A stretch of DNA of 51,584 bases from JALZAH01 sp051000755 (GTDB taxonomy: Bacteria; Actinomycetota; Acidimicrobiia; Acidimicrobiales; Palsa-688): contig JBPCNZ010000099.1 of NCBI GenBank assembly GCA_051000755.1, positions 1 through 51,584 of the forward strand, in the 5' to 3' direction. Under the pieces are notes generated by a model. It was given only the letters and a program-made list of their open reading frames with translations, was not told the DNA's origin and did not search any database. Made by a program: the position numbers and the translations under genes. Position 1 is the stretch's first letter. Every line of letters begins with the position of its first letter. Below are positions 1 to 8,883 of the stretch, piece after piece.

Positions 1-1
1 C

Positions 2-322
2 CATAGCGCCACCGCCACCCGGACCCCCCGCCCCGATAGCACCCTCATCACGGCCTCAAACGGTCCCAGACCGCAAAAGGCCTGGCCACACCCCCCATGC
101 CGCTCACTCCTGGAGCGCCGCACCCAACTCAAAAAGCCCCTCAATGACGTGGCGGGGTTCCTGAAGGACGCCGAATCCCTGGCCGCCGGTGTCACCCCCG
201 ACAGCGCCACCGTCCAACGGCTCACCGCCGAGGGCCAGCGGATCCAGCCCGAATCGCAGGACCTCGGCAACTATGTCAACAAGAACTGTAAGAGCGCCGG
301 AAGCACGCCGCCGACATCCTGA
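2..322 (+). CDS. C-terminal part of an unknown protein
   Basis: An open frame runs from the window edge to a TGA at 320-322. The last 60 or so residues, from about position 101, look like real protein: a helical, charged stretch ending in NYVNKNCKSAG and a short Pro/Thr/Ser tail. The part before position 100 is rich in Pro, Thr and Arg and may not be coding. The start lies outside the window. No family is recognised. It is convergent with the Fur gene that ends at 335. Confidence 0.35.
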   Translation, partial: HSATATRTPRPDSTLITASNGPRPQKAWPHPPCRSLLERRTQLKKPLNDVAGFLKDAESLAAGVTPDSATVQRLTAEGQRIQPESQDLGNYVNKNCKSAGSTPPTS

Positions 323-334
323 GCCAGACGGTCG

Positions 335-805
335 CTAGGGGGACGCCTCCTGGTTCGGGTGGCCGGCGGCACGGCAGTCCCGGCAGGTGCCTTGGAGGGC
401 GAAGTGCCGGGGGTCGATGGCGAAGCCGTAGCCGTCGTCGATCTGTGCCGCCACGCCGTCGAAGACGGCATCGGGCACATCGGTGATGGAGCCGCACACC
501 TGGCAGACCAGGTGCTGGTGGGCGTTGTCGGCCTGGTGGTAGGTGGAGGGCCCGTGGCCCAGGTGCAGGTGAGTGATCACCCCGAGATCCTCGAGGGAGG
601 CGAGGGTCCGATACACCGTCGACTCGGCCACGTCGGGCATCTGACGGCGGACCCGGTGCAGGATCTCCTCGGCGTTGAGGTGTTCGACGCCGGCGGCCAG
701 GATGATGTCGATGGTCACCCTGCGGGTGGCCGTGGCCCGCCCACCACCGGCCCGGAGCATCTTGAGGATGGCGTCGGTGTCCAGCGTCCCACCGCTCAAG
801 GCCAT
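335..805 (-). CDS. Fur-family metal-responsive repressor
   Basis: A 156-residue protein of the Fur/Zur/PerR family, which are dimeric DNA-binding repressors that sense a metal ion or peroxide. The N-terminal half is a winged helix containing the family stretch ESTVYRTLASLEDLGVI. The C-terminal half has the His-rich metal site (YHQADNAHQHLVC) and two CxxC pairs, CQVC and CRDC, that would hold structural zinc. The length fits the family. The ATG at 803-805 follows the stop of the upstream Fe-S reductase gene by nine bases, so the two are probably cotranscribed. Which metal is sensed cannot be decided from sequence; Fur, Zur and PerR all remain possible. Confidence 0.9.
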   Translation of the reverse strand: MALSGGTLDTDAILKMLRAGGGRATATRRVTIDIILAAGVEHLNAEEILHRVRRQMPDVAESTVYRTLASLEDLGVITHLHLGHGPSTYHQADNAHQHLVCQVCGSITDVPDAVFDGVAAQIDDGYGFAIDPRHFALQGTCRDCRAAGHPNQEASP

Positions 806-814
806 GGGAACAGC

Positions 815-2902
815 TTACGGCTCGTTGTCAGCCAGGGAGCGCTCCAGCAACTGGGCCACATCGAGGACCCGGACCGATTCGTCGGCGGTCCCTTCCGACT
901 GGCGGGTCTTGGTGGCGTCGTCGAGCATGATCATGCAGTACGGGCAGGCCGTGGCGATGACGTCCGCCCCGGTTCCGAGCGCCTCGTCGGTGCGGTTGAG
1001 GTTGACCCGGGTGCCGATGTTCTCCTCCAGCCACATGCGGGCTCCGCCGGCACCGCAGCAGAATCCGGTGCGCTTGTGGCGATGCATCTCGACGGTCTCC
1101 ACACCCGGCAGGGTGGCGAGGACGCCTCGGGGCTCGTCGTAGACCTCGTTGTGGCGGCCGAGGTAGCACGGGTCGTGGTAGGTGACCTTGGACTCCACCC
1201 TCTGCGCCGGCGAGAGCTGGTGCTTGGCCAGGAGGGCCTCGAGGAGTTGGGTGTGGTGAAGTACCTCGAAGTTGCCGCCCAGGGCCGGATACTCCCGGGA
1301 GATCGAATTGAAGCAGTGAGGGCAGGAGGCGATGATCTTGCGGGCACCGACGGACGTCAGGGTCTCGATGTTCTCCTGGGCCTGGGTCTGGAAGAGGTAC
1401 TCGTTGCCCAGGCGGCGGGCCGGGTCCCCGGTGCAGGACTCGTTGGGCCCGAGCACGGCGAAGGACAACCCGGCGGTGTGCAGGAGCCGGGCGATGCTCT
1501 GGGTCACCTTCGCCGCTCGCTCGTCGAGGGCGCCGGCGCATCCGACCCAGAACAGGTACTCGACGTCGTCGGGGATCGTGTCGGCGACGACGGGGATGTC
1601 GAAACCGAGGCCCTTCGTCCAGTCCAGACGCTTGGCCTTGCCCAGACCCCACGGATCCCCCTGGTTCTCGATGTTGCGGAGCATGCTGCCGGCCTCGGTG
1701 GGGAAGCGCGCCTCCATGAGCACCTGGTAACGGCGCATGTCGAGGATGGTGTCGACGTGCTCGATGTCGACCGGGCACTGCTCCACGCAGGCTCCGCAGG
1801 TCGTGCATGACCACAGCTCGTCGGGGGTGATGACATCACCGACGATCGGCGTCTGAGCGTGCCCGGTGGCCTCGCCACTGCCCTCGACCGCGGTGGCGAC
1901 CTCGGGCCCGGTGCCGAGCAGCTCCGGGGCGCTGGCGAACAGCTGGTCGCGCAGGTCCATGATGATCTTCTTCGGTGACAGCGGCTTGCCGGTGTTCCAC
2001 GCCGGGCATTGATCCTGGCAGCGTCCGCACTCGGTGCAGCTGACCATGTCCAGGCGTTGCTTCCAGGTGGTGTGCTCGATCAGACCCACGCCGAACACCG
2101 AGTCCTCGGTGAGGTTCTCCGGGTCCATGTCCGGGGTGGTGTCGAGCGCGCCCAGGGCCTTGGGCCGGCGGGAGAACAGGACGTTGGGCTCGGACACGAA
2201 GATGTGCAGATGCTTGGAATTGACGACGAAGACGAAGAAGCCCCAGACCACGCCGATCTGGGCCAGGATGAAGATCGTCTCCAGATGGCCGTTGACGGAC
2301 TCACTCAGGGGGGACAGGGCGTCGGACACCAGATGGGACGCAAAGGGCCACCACGAGTTGCCGTAGGGGAAGTAGCCGGTGCGGACCTGGGCCCCCCGAT
2401 ACCCGAACAGGGTGACGATGACGCCGAAGATGAGCAGCAGCACCAGCCACGCGGCCAAGGTGTGCGAGCCGTAGAACCGGCTCTTGCGCTCCTCGCGACG
2501 CGGGTTGTGCTTGATCCGGATGAGGGTGAAGACGACCAGGGCGGCGAGCACGGCGGTGCCGAAGAAGTCCTCGAGGAAAGCCAGGGCCGCGCTGTGACCG
2601 ATGAGAGGAATGGAGAAGTCGCGTTTGAACAGAGCGCCGTAGGCCTCGATGATGGTGAACAGCAGGATGATGAATCCCCAGAACGTGAAGAAGTGAGCCA
2701 CGCCCGAGAGGCGCCAGCGCAACAGCTTGCGCTGGGCGAAGACGTCCATGATCTCCGCCCTGATCTGGGCGGGGACGTGGCCCATGCGCCCCGGCGCCGG
2801 TCGGCCCGTGGTGACCAGTCGGAACAGGAACCAGCTCCGGCGGATGACGAACGCCAACCCGACGAAGGTCGCGGCGAGTCCGATGGCGATTCTCAGGGGC
2901 AC
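815..2902 (-). CDS. membrane Fe-S oxidoreductase, EtfD-like (heterodisulfide reductase-related)
   Basis: A 695-residue membrane redox protein. Roughly the first 250 residues hold about five hydrophobic helices resembling a cytochrome b/NarI-type module. Two 4Fe-4S ferredoxin motifs follow (CTECGRCQDQCP and CTTCGACVEQCP). The C-terminal half has two cysteine-rich CCG domains, seen in CPHCFNS, HDPCYLGRHN, GFCCGAGGARM and ACPYCM. In mycobacteria the protein of this architecture (EtfD) is linked to taking electrons from electron-transfer flavoprotein during fatty acid oxidation. I chose the GTG at 2900-2902 (VPLRIAIG) because the frame further upstream reads as non-membrane Arg/Pro-rich sequence and collides with the divergent amtB gene. 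Fur lies just downstream. Fold and cofactors are confident; the exact electron donor is inferred. Confidence 0.85.
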   Translation of the reverse strand: MPLRIAIGLAATFVGLAFVIRRSWFLFRLVTTGRPAPGRMGHVPAQIRAEIMDVFAQRKLLRWRLSGVAHFFTFWGFIILLFTIIEAYGALFKRDFSIPLIGHSAALAFLEDFFGTAVLAALVVFTLIRIKHNPRREERKSRFYGSHTLAAWLVLLLIFGVIVTLFGYRGAQVRTGYFPYGNSWWPFASHLVSDALSPLSESVNGHLETIFILAQIGVVWGFFVFVVNSKHLHIFVSEPNVLFSRRPKALGALDTTPDMDPENLTEDSVFGVGLIEHTTWKQRLDMVSCTECGRCQDQCPAWNTGKPLSPKKIIMDLRDQLFASAPELLGTGPEVATAVEGSGEATGHAQTPIVGDVITPDELWSCTTCGACVEQCPVDIEHVDTILDMRRYQVLMEARFPTEAGSMLRNIENQGDPWGLGKAKRLDWTKGLGFDIPVVADTIPDDVEYLFWVGCAGALDERAAKVTQSIARLLHTAGLSFAVLGPNESCTGDPARRLGNEYLFQTQAQENIETLTSVGARKIIASCPHCFNSISREYPALGGNFEVLHHTQLLEALLAKHQLSPAQRVESKVTYHDPCYLGRHNEVYDEPRGVLATLPGVETVEMHRHKRTGFCCGAGGARMWLEENIGTRVNLNRTDEALGTGADVIATACPYCMIMLDDATKTRQSEGTADESVRVLDVAQLLERSLADNEP

Positions 2903-3060
2903 GGCGGCGGACGTTATCGAACGGTCAGGGGGCGGGCAAAAGAGGCGGGCGCCGCTGAGTGGGCGCCGTTCACAGTCCCGAAACATCGGCGACCCGGCAC
3001 CGAAACAACGCCCTCGTAACGTCCCGACGTCGTCGATCCCGACTCGAAGGAGGGGCTTCC

Positions 3061-4446
3061 TTGTTCCAGGTCCTCGCGGCCAACCTGCCGGTAGCTGCAT
3101 TTGCACCCGACAAGGGCAACATCAGCAACGGCGACAACGCCTGGATCCTGGCCAGCGCCGCGTTGGTGCTGCTCATGACGCCGGGCCTGGCCTTCTTCTA
3201 CGCCGGCATGGTCCGGCGAAAGAACGCCCTGGGCATGCTCATGCAGAACTGGGTGGTGCTCGGCATCGTCGGGGTCCTGTGGGTGTGGTTGACCTACAGC
3301 CTGGCCTTCGGCAACGACCTCAACGGCATCGTGGGAGGGGTCCATTTCGCCGGCCTGGCCAACATCGACAAGGAGATCGTCCCCGGCTACGTGGGCGCAG
3401 GCGCCCAGACCATCGATCCGATCGTGTTCGTGGTCTTCCAGATGATGTTCGCCGTCATCACGCCGGCCCTGATCACAGGGATGACCGCCGACCGGCTCAA
3501 GTTCGGTGCCTACTGCGTGTTCATCACCCTGTGGTCCATCTTCGTCTACGCCGTGGTCGCCCACTGGGTCTTCTCCCCCAACGGCTGGCTCTACAAGCTC
3601 GGCGCCCTCGACTTCGCCGGGGGGACGGTCGTCCACATCAACGCCGCCATGGGCGGCCTGGGCATCCTCCTGGCCCTTAGGAAAACGAAGCGCAACCGCG
3701 CCGGCTGGCCCAAGACCCCGATGAAGCCCCACAACCTGCCGTTCACCGTGCTGGGCGCCGGGCTGCTGTGGTTCGGCTGGTTCGGCTTCAACGCCGGCTC
3801 CGCCCTCGGGGCCAACAACCTGTCGGCCCACGCCTTCGTCAACACCAACACGGCGACGGCCGCGGCCATCCTGGCCTGGATCGCGGTGGAGAAGCTGAGG
3901 AACGGCAAGTCGACCACCCTGGGTGGTGCGTCGGGCGCCATCGCCGGGCTGGTCGCCATCACTCCGTCCTGCGGGTTCGTCAACCTCCTCGGGGCGACCA
4001 TCATCGGGATCCTGGCCGGAGCCATCTGTGCCCTGGCGTGCTCCGTGAAGTTTCGCCTCGGCCTCGACGATGCCCTCGATGTCCTGGCCGTCCACTTCGT
4101 CGGCGGCGTCATCGGCGCCCTGGCCATCGGGTTCCTCGGGACCACCGCCTTCAACACCCTCGGGGCCAACGGCCTGCTCTACGGCGGTGGCGGCAAGTTG
4201 CTCTACCACCAGGCGATAGCTGTCGTCTGCGTCGCCCTCTACTCACTGGTGGTCTCCTACATCCTGGCCAAGATCGTCGACAAGGTCATGGGACTGAGGT
4301 TGAGCGACGAGGACGAGCAGCTCGGGTTGGACCTCAGCCAGCACGAGGAGAGCGCCTACGACTTCGACTCCCTGCTCGGAAGCGTCCGCCAGACGCTGAC
4401 GGGCAAGGCCACAGAGCCTGCTACAACCGAGGAGGTCAAGTCGTGA
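3061..4446 (+). CDS. amtB: ammonium transporter AmtB
   Basis: An Amt/Rh-family ammonium channel of 461 residues with about eleven membrane helices. Family stretches include TPGLAFFYAGMVRRKN near the N-terminus, DFAGGTVVHINAAMGGL in the middle and GWFGFNAGSA. I place the start at the TTG at 3061, seven bases after a perfect AAGGAGG (3047-3053); an earlier GTG at 2959 would add an Arg-rich leader unlike the family. The PII gene overlaps the stop by four bases, the usual amtB-glnK pairing, in which PII plugs the channel when nitrogen is plentiful. The C-terminal cytoplasmic tail is long and acidic. Confidence 0.95.
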   Translation: MFQVLAANLPVAAFAPDKGNISNGDNAWILASAALVLLMTPGLAFFYAGMVRRKNALGMLMQNWVVLGIVGVLWVWLTYSLAFGNDLNGIVGGVHFAGLANIDKEIVPGYVGAGAQTIDPIVFVVFQMMFAVITPALITGMTADRLKFGAYCVFITLWSIFVYAVVAHWVFSPNGWLYKLGALDFAGGTVVHINAAMGGLGILLALRKTKRNRAGWPKTPMKPHNLPFTVLGAGLLWFGWFGFNAGSALGANNLSAHAFVNTNTATAAAILAWIAVEKLRNGKSTTLGGASGAIAGLVAITPSCGFVNLLGATIIGILAGAICALACSVKFRLGLDDALDVLAVHFVGGVIGALAIGFLGTTAFNTLGANGLLYGGGGKLLYHQAIAVVCVALYSLVVSYILAKIVDKVMGLRLSDEDEQLGLDLSQHEESAYDFDSLLGSVRQTLTGKATEPATTEEVKS

Positions 4447-4781
4447 AGCTCATCACCGCAGTGATCAAGCCCTTCAGGGTCGACGAGGTCAAGACCGCCC
4501 TTCAGGAGCACGGGATCAACGGCCTGACCGTCAGTGAGGTCCAGGGTTTCGGCCGCCAGCGGGGTCACACCGAGGTGTACCGGGGGGCCGAGTACACGGT
4601 GGACTTCGTGCCCAAGATCCGCCTGGAGCTGGTCGTGGACGATCGCGACGCCTCCATGGTCATCGACGCCATCGCCAAGGCGGCCTGCACCGAGATAATC
4701 GGTGACGGCAAGATCTGGAGCGTGCCGGTGGAGGAGATGATTCGCATCCGAACCGGTGAGCGCGGGAGCGAAGCGCTGTAG
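4443..4781 (+). CDS. glnK: nitrogen regulatory protein PII (GlnB/GlnK)
   Basis: A 112-residue PII signal protein, exactly the family length. It trimerises, binds ATP/ADP and 2-oxoglutarate, and reports nitrogen status to AmtB and other targets. The T-loop is intact (GRQRGHTEVYRGAEYTVDF) and keeps Tyr51, the residue that GlnD-type enzymes uridylylate or, in actinobacteria, adenylylate. The C-terminal GDGKIW and RIRTGE motifs are present. The GTG start at 4443 overlaps the amtB stop (GTGA), implying translational coupling. The name glnK is preferred over glnB because of the amtB partner. Confidence 0.96.
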   Translation: MKLITAVIKPFRVDEVKTALQEHGINGLTVSEVQGFGRQRGHTEVYRGAEYTVDFVPKIRLELVVDDRDASMVIDAIAKAACTEIIGDGKIWSVPVEEMIRIRTGERGSEAL

Positions 4782-4906
4782 GACCCGCTTTCTCCGCGTC
4801 CCGGCCCCTCCCCCGGGCTTCCCGGCCAGCGGAGACATCCAGAGACGACCGGGTGTCGGCCCCAACGACGTGGCCGGCGCTCGTTCGCGTCAGGCCCGGC
4901 TGGGCG

Positions 4907-7279
4907 TCAGGGAGGGGAGAGGGCGCCGGCCACCGCCGCCTCGATGGTGGTCTGCATCTCGGCGCTCATCGCCAGCTTGTCGCCTGACGAGCCGGTGAGA
5001 TAGAAGACGTCGACCACCTCCGCCCCGAGGGTGTTGACCAGGGCGGCGTCGATCGTCGCCCCCGTACCGGTCAACGCCTTGGCCACCCGGTAGAGCACGG
5101 GGCCCCGGTCGGGGGCCCGCACCTCGACGAGGGTGCGGTCGGAGGCGGCGTCATTGTCCACCGTTATCCGGACCCGGACCGGCTCGGCCCGCAGGACCCG
5201 TCGCCTCCCGGCGTAGGCCCGCTCCCGCTCGGCCAGGCGCTCGTCGAGAGCCAGGCGCCCGGCCAGCGCTGCGGTCAGCTCCGATCGCACCCGGTCCCAG
5301 TCCGGCATCACGTCGAGGGCCGGAGTCACGACCAGGTGGAGCACGGCCATGGCCATTCCCGCGTCGGACACACAGTCGCCGGCCTCGGGCCCGCCGCCAG
5401 CGTCGCCGGACCGGGTGACCGCCGAGCGGACGGCCACCGCCCGCAGGGCCAGCACCCCGGCGACGGTGGCCAGGAGCCCGGTGCGGTCAGGGGCCACGAT
5501 CAGCACCTCGTTGCCGGCGGCGACCAGGTCGAGGACCCCGGCGGCCACCCGTCGCTGCTCGTCGTCGCTCAAGGTGACCGGCTCGGGGGTGTGGGGCGTG
5601 CCGGCCAGGGCTAACCCGACCCGCTCGACCAGGCGCCCGACCAGACCGGCCTTCCACGGCCCCCAGGCGCTGGGCCCGGTGGCCAGGCTGTCGGCCTCCG
5701 TGAGGGCGGCGAGCAACTCCAGGGTCCGGGCGTCGCCGACCGCCTCGGCCACCGAGGAGACGGTGACCGGGTCGTCGATGTCGCGACGGGTGGCCACCTC
5801 CGAGAGGACAAGATGAAGGCGGACCATCGCCTCCAGGGTGGCGGTGTCGCCGGGCCCGAACCCCATCCGGGGGGCCATGTCGCCCACCACCTTGATGCCG
5901 ATCTCGGTGTGGTCGCCGCCCCGGCCCTTGCCGATGTCGTGGAGCAGGGCACCGACGAGGAGCAGGTCGGGCCGGGCCACCGTGCGGACCAGGGTGGAGG
6001 CGTTGGCCACGGTCTCGAGCAGGTGCCGGTCGACGGTGAAGCGGTGGTAGGCGTTGCGCTGGGGCCGGTTTCTCACCGGATCCCATTCGGGGAGGAGGCG
6101 ACCCCAGACCCCCAGCTGATCGAGCGCCTCGATGGCGCCGATGGTGGGCCGGCCGGCGCCCAACAGCCGGATGAAGGCCCGGAGCAGGTCGGGCGGCCAG
6201 GGCCCGAGCGCTTCGGGGGTCGAGGCGGCCAACCGGTCGAGGCTGGTGCGGGCCACGGGCAGGTCGAGCTCGGCCGATGCGGCCGCCACCCGCAGGGCCA
6301 GGGACGGATCGGCGGCCGGGTCGGCGTCGGTCGTCAAGGCGACCTCGTCGTCGCGCCGGACCAATCCCGGCTCGAGGGGCTTGTCCCCCGAGCCCCCCCG
6401 GCCCCGGGGGCCACGCAACCACGACCCGACCCGACGCCAGCCGTCGTCGCTGGCCCACGCCAGGCTGCGGGCTGCATCGGCCACGTCCGCCATGAGGGCG
6501 TCGGCGTCGATCTTGCCGAGGGCGGCGGCGACGACGTCCTGATCCTGGAGCAGCAGGATGTTGCCGGCCCGGCCGCTGGCCCGCTGCAGCTCCACCCGTG
6601 CGGCGGCGAGGACGCCGGCGGCGTCGCGCAGCGACGGGTCAAGGGCCACGCCCGTCAACACCGGGCTGACCACAGCGGCGGCGTCGAGCAGGCGCAGGTC
6701 CCGGATCCCGCCCCGGCCCTCCTTGAGGTCCGGCTCCAGGGTGAAGGCCACGTCACCGTGGGTGTGGTGGCGTTGCCGGGCCAGGTCGGCCACCTGGGGG
6801 AGCCAGGATCCGACCCGGCGGCGCCACTGATCCAGGGCCGAGGCGATGACCTTGGCGGCCAGATCCCGGTCCCCCGCCACGGGCCGGGCGGTCAGCAGGC
6901 CGAGGGCGACCTTGAGGTCACTGTCGACGGCAGCGCGGACCTCCTTGCGGTTTCGCACGCTGTGGTCGAGAGGTACGCCCTCGTCCCAGATCGGGTACCA
7001 CAGGCCGTCGGCGACCTGGGCCACGTTGGTGCTGCGGCCCTTCCGGTCATGGACCAGCAGTAGGTCGAGGTCGCTTCCCGGCGCCAGCTCACCGACGCCG
7101 TAACCACCGACCGCGAGGAGGGCCAGGTCCTCGCCGTCGCCGGCGGTGACCTCGTTGAAGAGCTGGCCCAGCCAGTCGTCGCAGGCCTCGGCGAAGCGAA
7201 CGCACCAGGCCGTGCCGGTCAGGGACCGGTCGGCCACAAGGTCGTCGTGGCGCGAGCGCAGCGTAGGCACCGGGGGCAC
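4907..7279 (-). CDS. glnD: PII nucleotidyltransferase GlnD
   Basis: A 790-residue bifunctional enzyme that modifies and demodifies PII at the T-loop tyrosine. Domains in order are a nucleotidyltransferase domain with GGYGVGELAPGSDLDLLLVHD at about residues 58-78; the linker/PII-uridylyltransferase region; an HD hydrolase domain (LLHDIGKGRGGDHTEIG); and two C-terminal ACT domains that would sense glutamine. It is convergent with amtB-glnK, so enzyme and substrate genes are adjacent. In actinobacteria this enzyme is known to use ATP (adenylylation) rather than UTP; the sequence alone does not tell. The end of the mobile element lies about 80 bases upstream of the start codon, so its original promoter may have been separated from it. 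Confidence 0.93.
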   Translation of the reverse strand: MPPVPTLRSRHDDLVADRSLTGTAWCVRFAEACDDWLGQLFNEVTAGDGEDLALLAVGGYGVGELAPGSDLDLLLVHDRKGRSTNVAQVADGLWYPIWDEGVPLDHSVRNRKEVRAAVDSDLKVALGLLTARPVAGDRDLAAKVIASALDQWRRRVGSWLPQVADLARQRHHTHGDVAFTLEPDLKEGRGGIRDLRLLDAAAVVSPVLTGVALDPSLRDAAGVLAAARVELQRASGRAGNILLLQDQDVVAAALGKIDADALMADVADAARSLAWASDDGWRRVGSWLRGPRGRGGSGDKPLEPGLVRRDDEVALTTDADPAADPSLALRVAAASAELDLPVARTSLDRLAASTPEALGPWPPDLLRAFIRLLGAGRPTIGAIEALDQLGVWGRLLPEWDPVRNRPQRNAYHRFTVDRHLLETVANASTLVRTVARPDLLLVGALLHDIGKGRGGDHTEIGIKVVGDMAPRMGFGPGDTATLEAMVRLHLVLSEVATRRDIDDPVTVSSVAEAVGDARTLELLAALTEADSLATGPSAWGPWKAGLVGRLVERVGLALAGTPHTPEPVTLSDDEQRRVAAGVLDLVAAGNEVLIVAPDRTGLLATVAGVLALRAVAVRSAVTRSGDAGGGPEAGDCVSDAGMAMAVLHLVVTPALDVMPDWDRVRSELTAALAGRLALDERLAERERAYAGRRRVLRAEPVRVRITVDNDAASDRTLVEVRAPDRGPVLYRVAKALTGTGATIDAALVNTLGAEVVDVFYLTGSSGDKLAMSAEMQTTIEAAVAGALSPP

Positions 7280-7360
7280 CCCGAGAAGCGTAGGGCGTCG
7301 GTCGGCAACACTTGGGCGGTGGCCCAGATGTCCGGCCTGCCAGCCCGCTCGCCGCCATCC

Positions 7361-7369
7361 TCAGCAGTC
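7361..7369. repeat. left target-site duplication of the mobile element
   Basis: TCAGCAGTC, directly outside the left terminal inverted repeat. The identical nine bases occur directly outside the right repeat at 12309-12317. Confidence 0.8.
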
Positions 7370-7380
7370 GGCTTTGCACC
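7370..7380 (+). repeat. left terminal inverted repeat
   Basis: GGCTTTGCACC, a perfect inverted match to 12298-12308. Confidence 0.8.
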
Positions 7381-7433
7381 ACAAGGCCCCAGGTCAGGAC
7401 ACTTGTGGTGCAGACGGTGGACTTCTGGTGCAG
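7375..7433. repeat. left subterminal repeats and hairpin
   Basis: An 11-bp perfect inverted repeat (TGCACCACAAG at 7375-7385 with CTTGTGGTGCA at 7402-7412) overlaps the left terminal repeat. GGTGCAG occurs at 7407-7413 and again at 7427-7433, 20 bases apart. The second copy lies in GACTTCTGGTGCAG (7420-7433), which recurs exactly at the right end (12273-12286). These are likely transposase binding sites or part of the recognised end. Confidence 0.6.
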
Positions 7434-7551
7434 CCACAGACAGTCCACAGACCCCTCTGGACAACCTGTGGATTCACGCAGTATGTTGTCTCTGCCGTGA
7501 GGGGTGGCGGGGACGGCACTTATTCAGCGCGGCTTCGAAGGGACACGGCAC

Positions 7552-8883
7552 ATGAACACGATTGACACTGGCGTGCTGTACTGCAACGACAACCTAGAGC
7601 GTCTCGTCTCCATCCCGGACGATTCGGTAGATCTGATTTACCTCGATCCGCCATTCTTCTCCAACCGCTCCTACGAAGTTATCTGGGGTGACGAGGCAGA
7701 GGTTCGGTCCTTCGAGGACCGGTGGGAGGGCGGTATCCAGCACTACATCGGATGGATGAAACCGCGAGTTGTCGAAATGCGCCGGGTGTTGGCTCCTCAC
7801 GGAACTCTGTATCTCCATTGTGATTCTCATGCAAGCCACCATCTAAGGATCATGCTTGACGACATCTTTGGGGCAAACCGGTTTCTGAACGAGATCATCT
7901 GGCATTATCAAACATCGGGCGGCGCACCAAAGAAGACTCTCATCCGCAACCATGACACTATCTTCCGCTATTCGAAAGGACCTAACAAGGGGGTGACGTG
8001 GACAGCACCGCGCCAACCTTGGCCCGAGTCCACTCTAAAGAAATGGCAGCGTGATGCGGATGGTCGGATATATCACATTCACAACGATACGGGCAAGCGC
8101 TACTACATTGATCCAGGTGGCAAACTCATGGACGACGTGTGGGACATCACGCTTGCTGCACGAAGTCGTGAACGGCTCGGCTGGCCAACACAGAAGCCGG
8201 AAGAGCTACTAGAGCGCATCATCGGAGCGAGCAGCATAGAGGGCGACGTGGTGCTCGACCCCTTCTGCGGCTGTGGCACCACGGTGACGGTTGCCGAACG
8301 TCTGCAACGGCGCTGGATCGGGATTGACATTTCGCCGACCGCCATTACGGTTATAAAGCGCCGGATGTGGAATCAGAACAGACTCGTTCCCGACGTCGTC
8401 GATGTACCGGACACAGAGGACGCTCTTAGGCAACTGAGGCCTTACGAGTTTCAGAATTACATTATCAATGCCCTCAATGGTTCCCATTCTCCTAAAAAGA
8501 GTGGCGACATGGGCATCGACGGGTTCTGGTTCTTTACAAAAGATCCCATTCAGGTCAAGCAATCCGACCATGTAGGCCGGAATGTTATCGACAACTTTGA
8601 GACTGCGATGCAACGAAGCAAGTGCGACACGGGTTATGTTGTTGCATTTAGCTTCACGAAAGGTGCCGTCGAGGAGGTGGCACGCGTCAAGACCGAAGGT
8701 CTCAACATTCGGCTCATAAAGGTCAAGGAGGTGCTGCTCCAGGTGAAGCGCCCTGGCGGTCACCTTGCCAAGATAGGCCCTCAGCCCGAAGGCGAAGTGC
8801 TGCGCTTGCCCCCCATGCGCACGGCCAACCAGCTCCCGACGGCCAACGAACTGGTTGCAAGCGACCGAGTTGCTACCGCCTAA
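7552..8883 (+). CDS. DNA methyltransferase fused to an Mrr-like restriction nuclease domain
   Basis: A 443-residue two-domain protein. Residues 1-285 form an amino-methyltransferase of the beta order: catalytic motif DPPF at residues 32-35 comes first and the S-adenosylmethionine motif DPFCGCGTT at about 236 comes second. The expected product is N6-methyladenine or N4-methylcytosine. From about residue 295 the sequence resembles Mrr-type PD-(D/E)xK endonucleases: a helical RPYEFQNYIINAL entry, GDMGIDG with Asp323, then IQVKQ with Gln334 and Lys336. Together it could be a single-chain restriction-modification enzyme. The ATG at 7552 has GAAGGG upstream; an earlier in-frame start at 7504 looks non-coding. 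Codons are noticeably A/T-richer than in flanking genes. Its 3' end overlaps the convergent transposase gene by 11 bases. Confidence 0.85.
   Translation: MNTIDTGVLYCNDNLERLVSIPDDSVDLIYLDPPFFSNRSYEVIWGDEAEVRSFEDRWEGGIQHYIGWMKPRVVEMRRVLAPHGTLYLHCDSHASHHLRIMLDDIFGANRFLNEIIWHYQTSGGAPKKTLIRNHDTIFRYSKGPNKGVTWTAPRQPWPESTLKKWQRDADGRIYHIHNDTGKRYYIDPGGKLMDDVWDITLAARSRERLGWPTQKPEELLERIIGASSIEGDVVLDPFCGCGTTVTVAERLQRRWIGIDISPTAITVIKRRMWNQNRLVPDVVDVPDTEDALRQLRPYEFQNYIINALNGSHSPKKSGDMGIDGFWFFTKDPIQVKQSDHVGRNVIDNFETAMQRSKCDTGYVVAFSFTKGAVEEVARVKTEGLNIRLIKVKEVLLQVKRPGGHLAKIGPQPEGEVLRLPPMRTANQLPTANELVASDRVATA

Noticed and set aside
2997..3022. Possible GlnR site (GAAAC and GTAAC) before amtB
   Set aside because: The two half-sites are nine bases apart instead of the six expected, and the orientation is wrong for the known consensus.
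7433..7480. DnaA-box-like TGTGGAT and TCCACAG words upstream of the methyltransferase, suggesting a replication origin
   Set aside because: Each differs from the consensus box, they are not clustered in array, and no replication gene is nearby.
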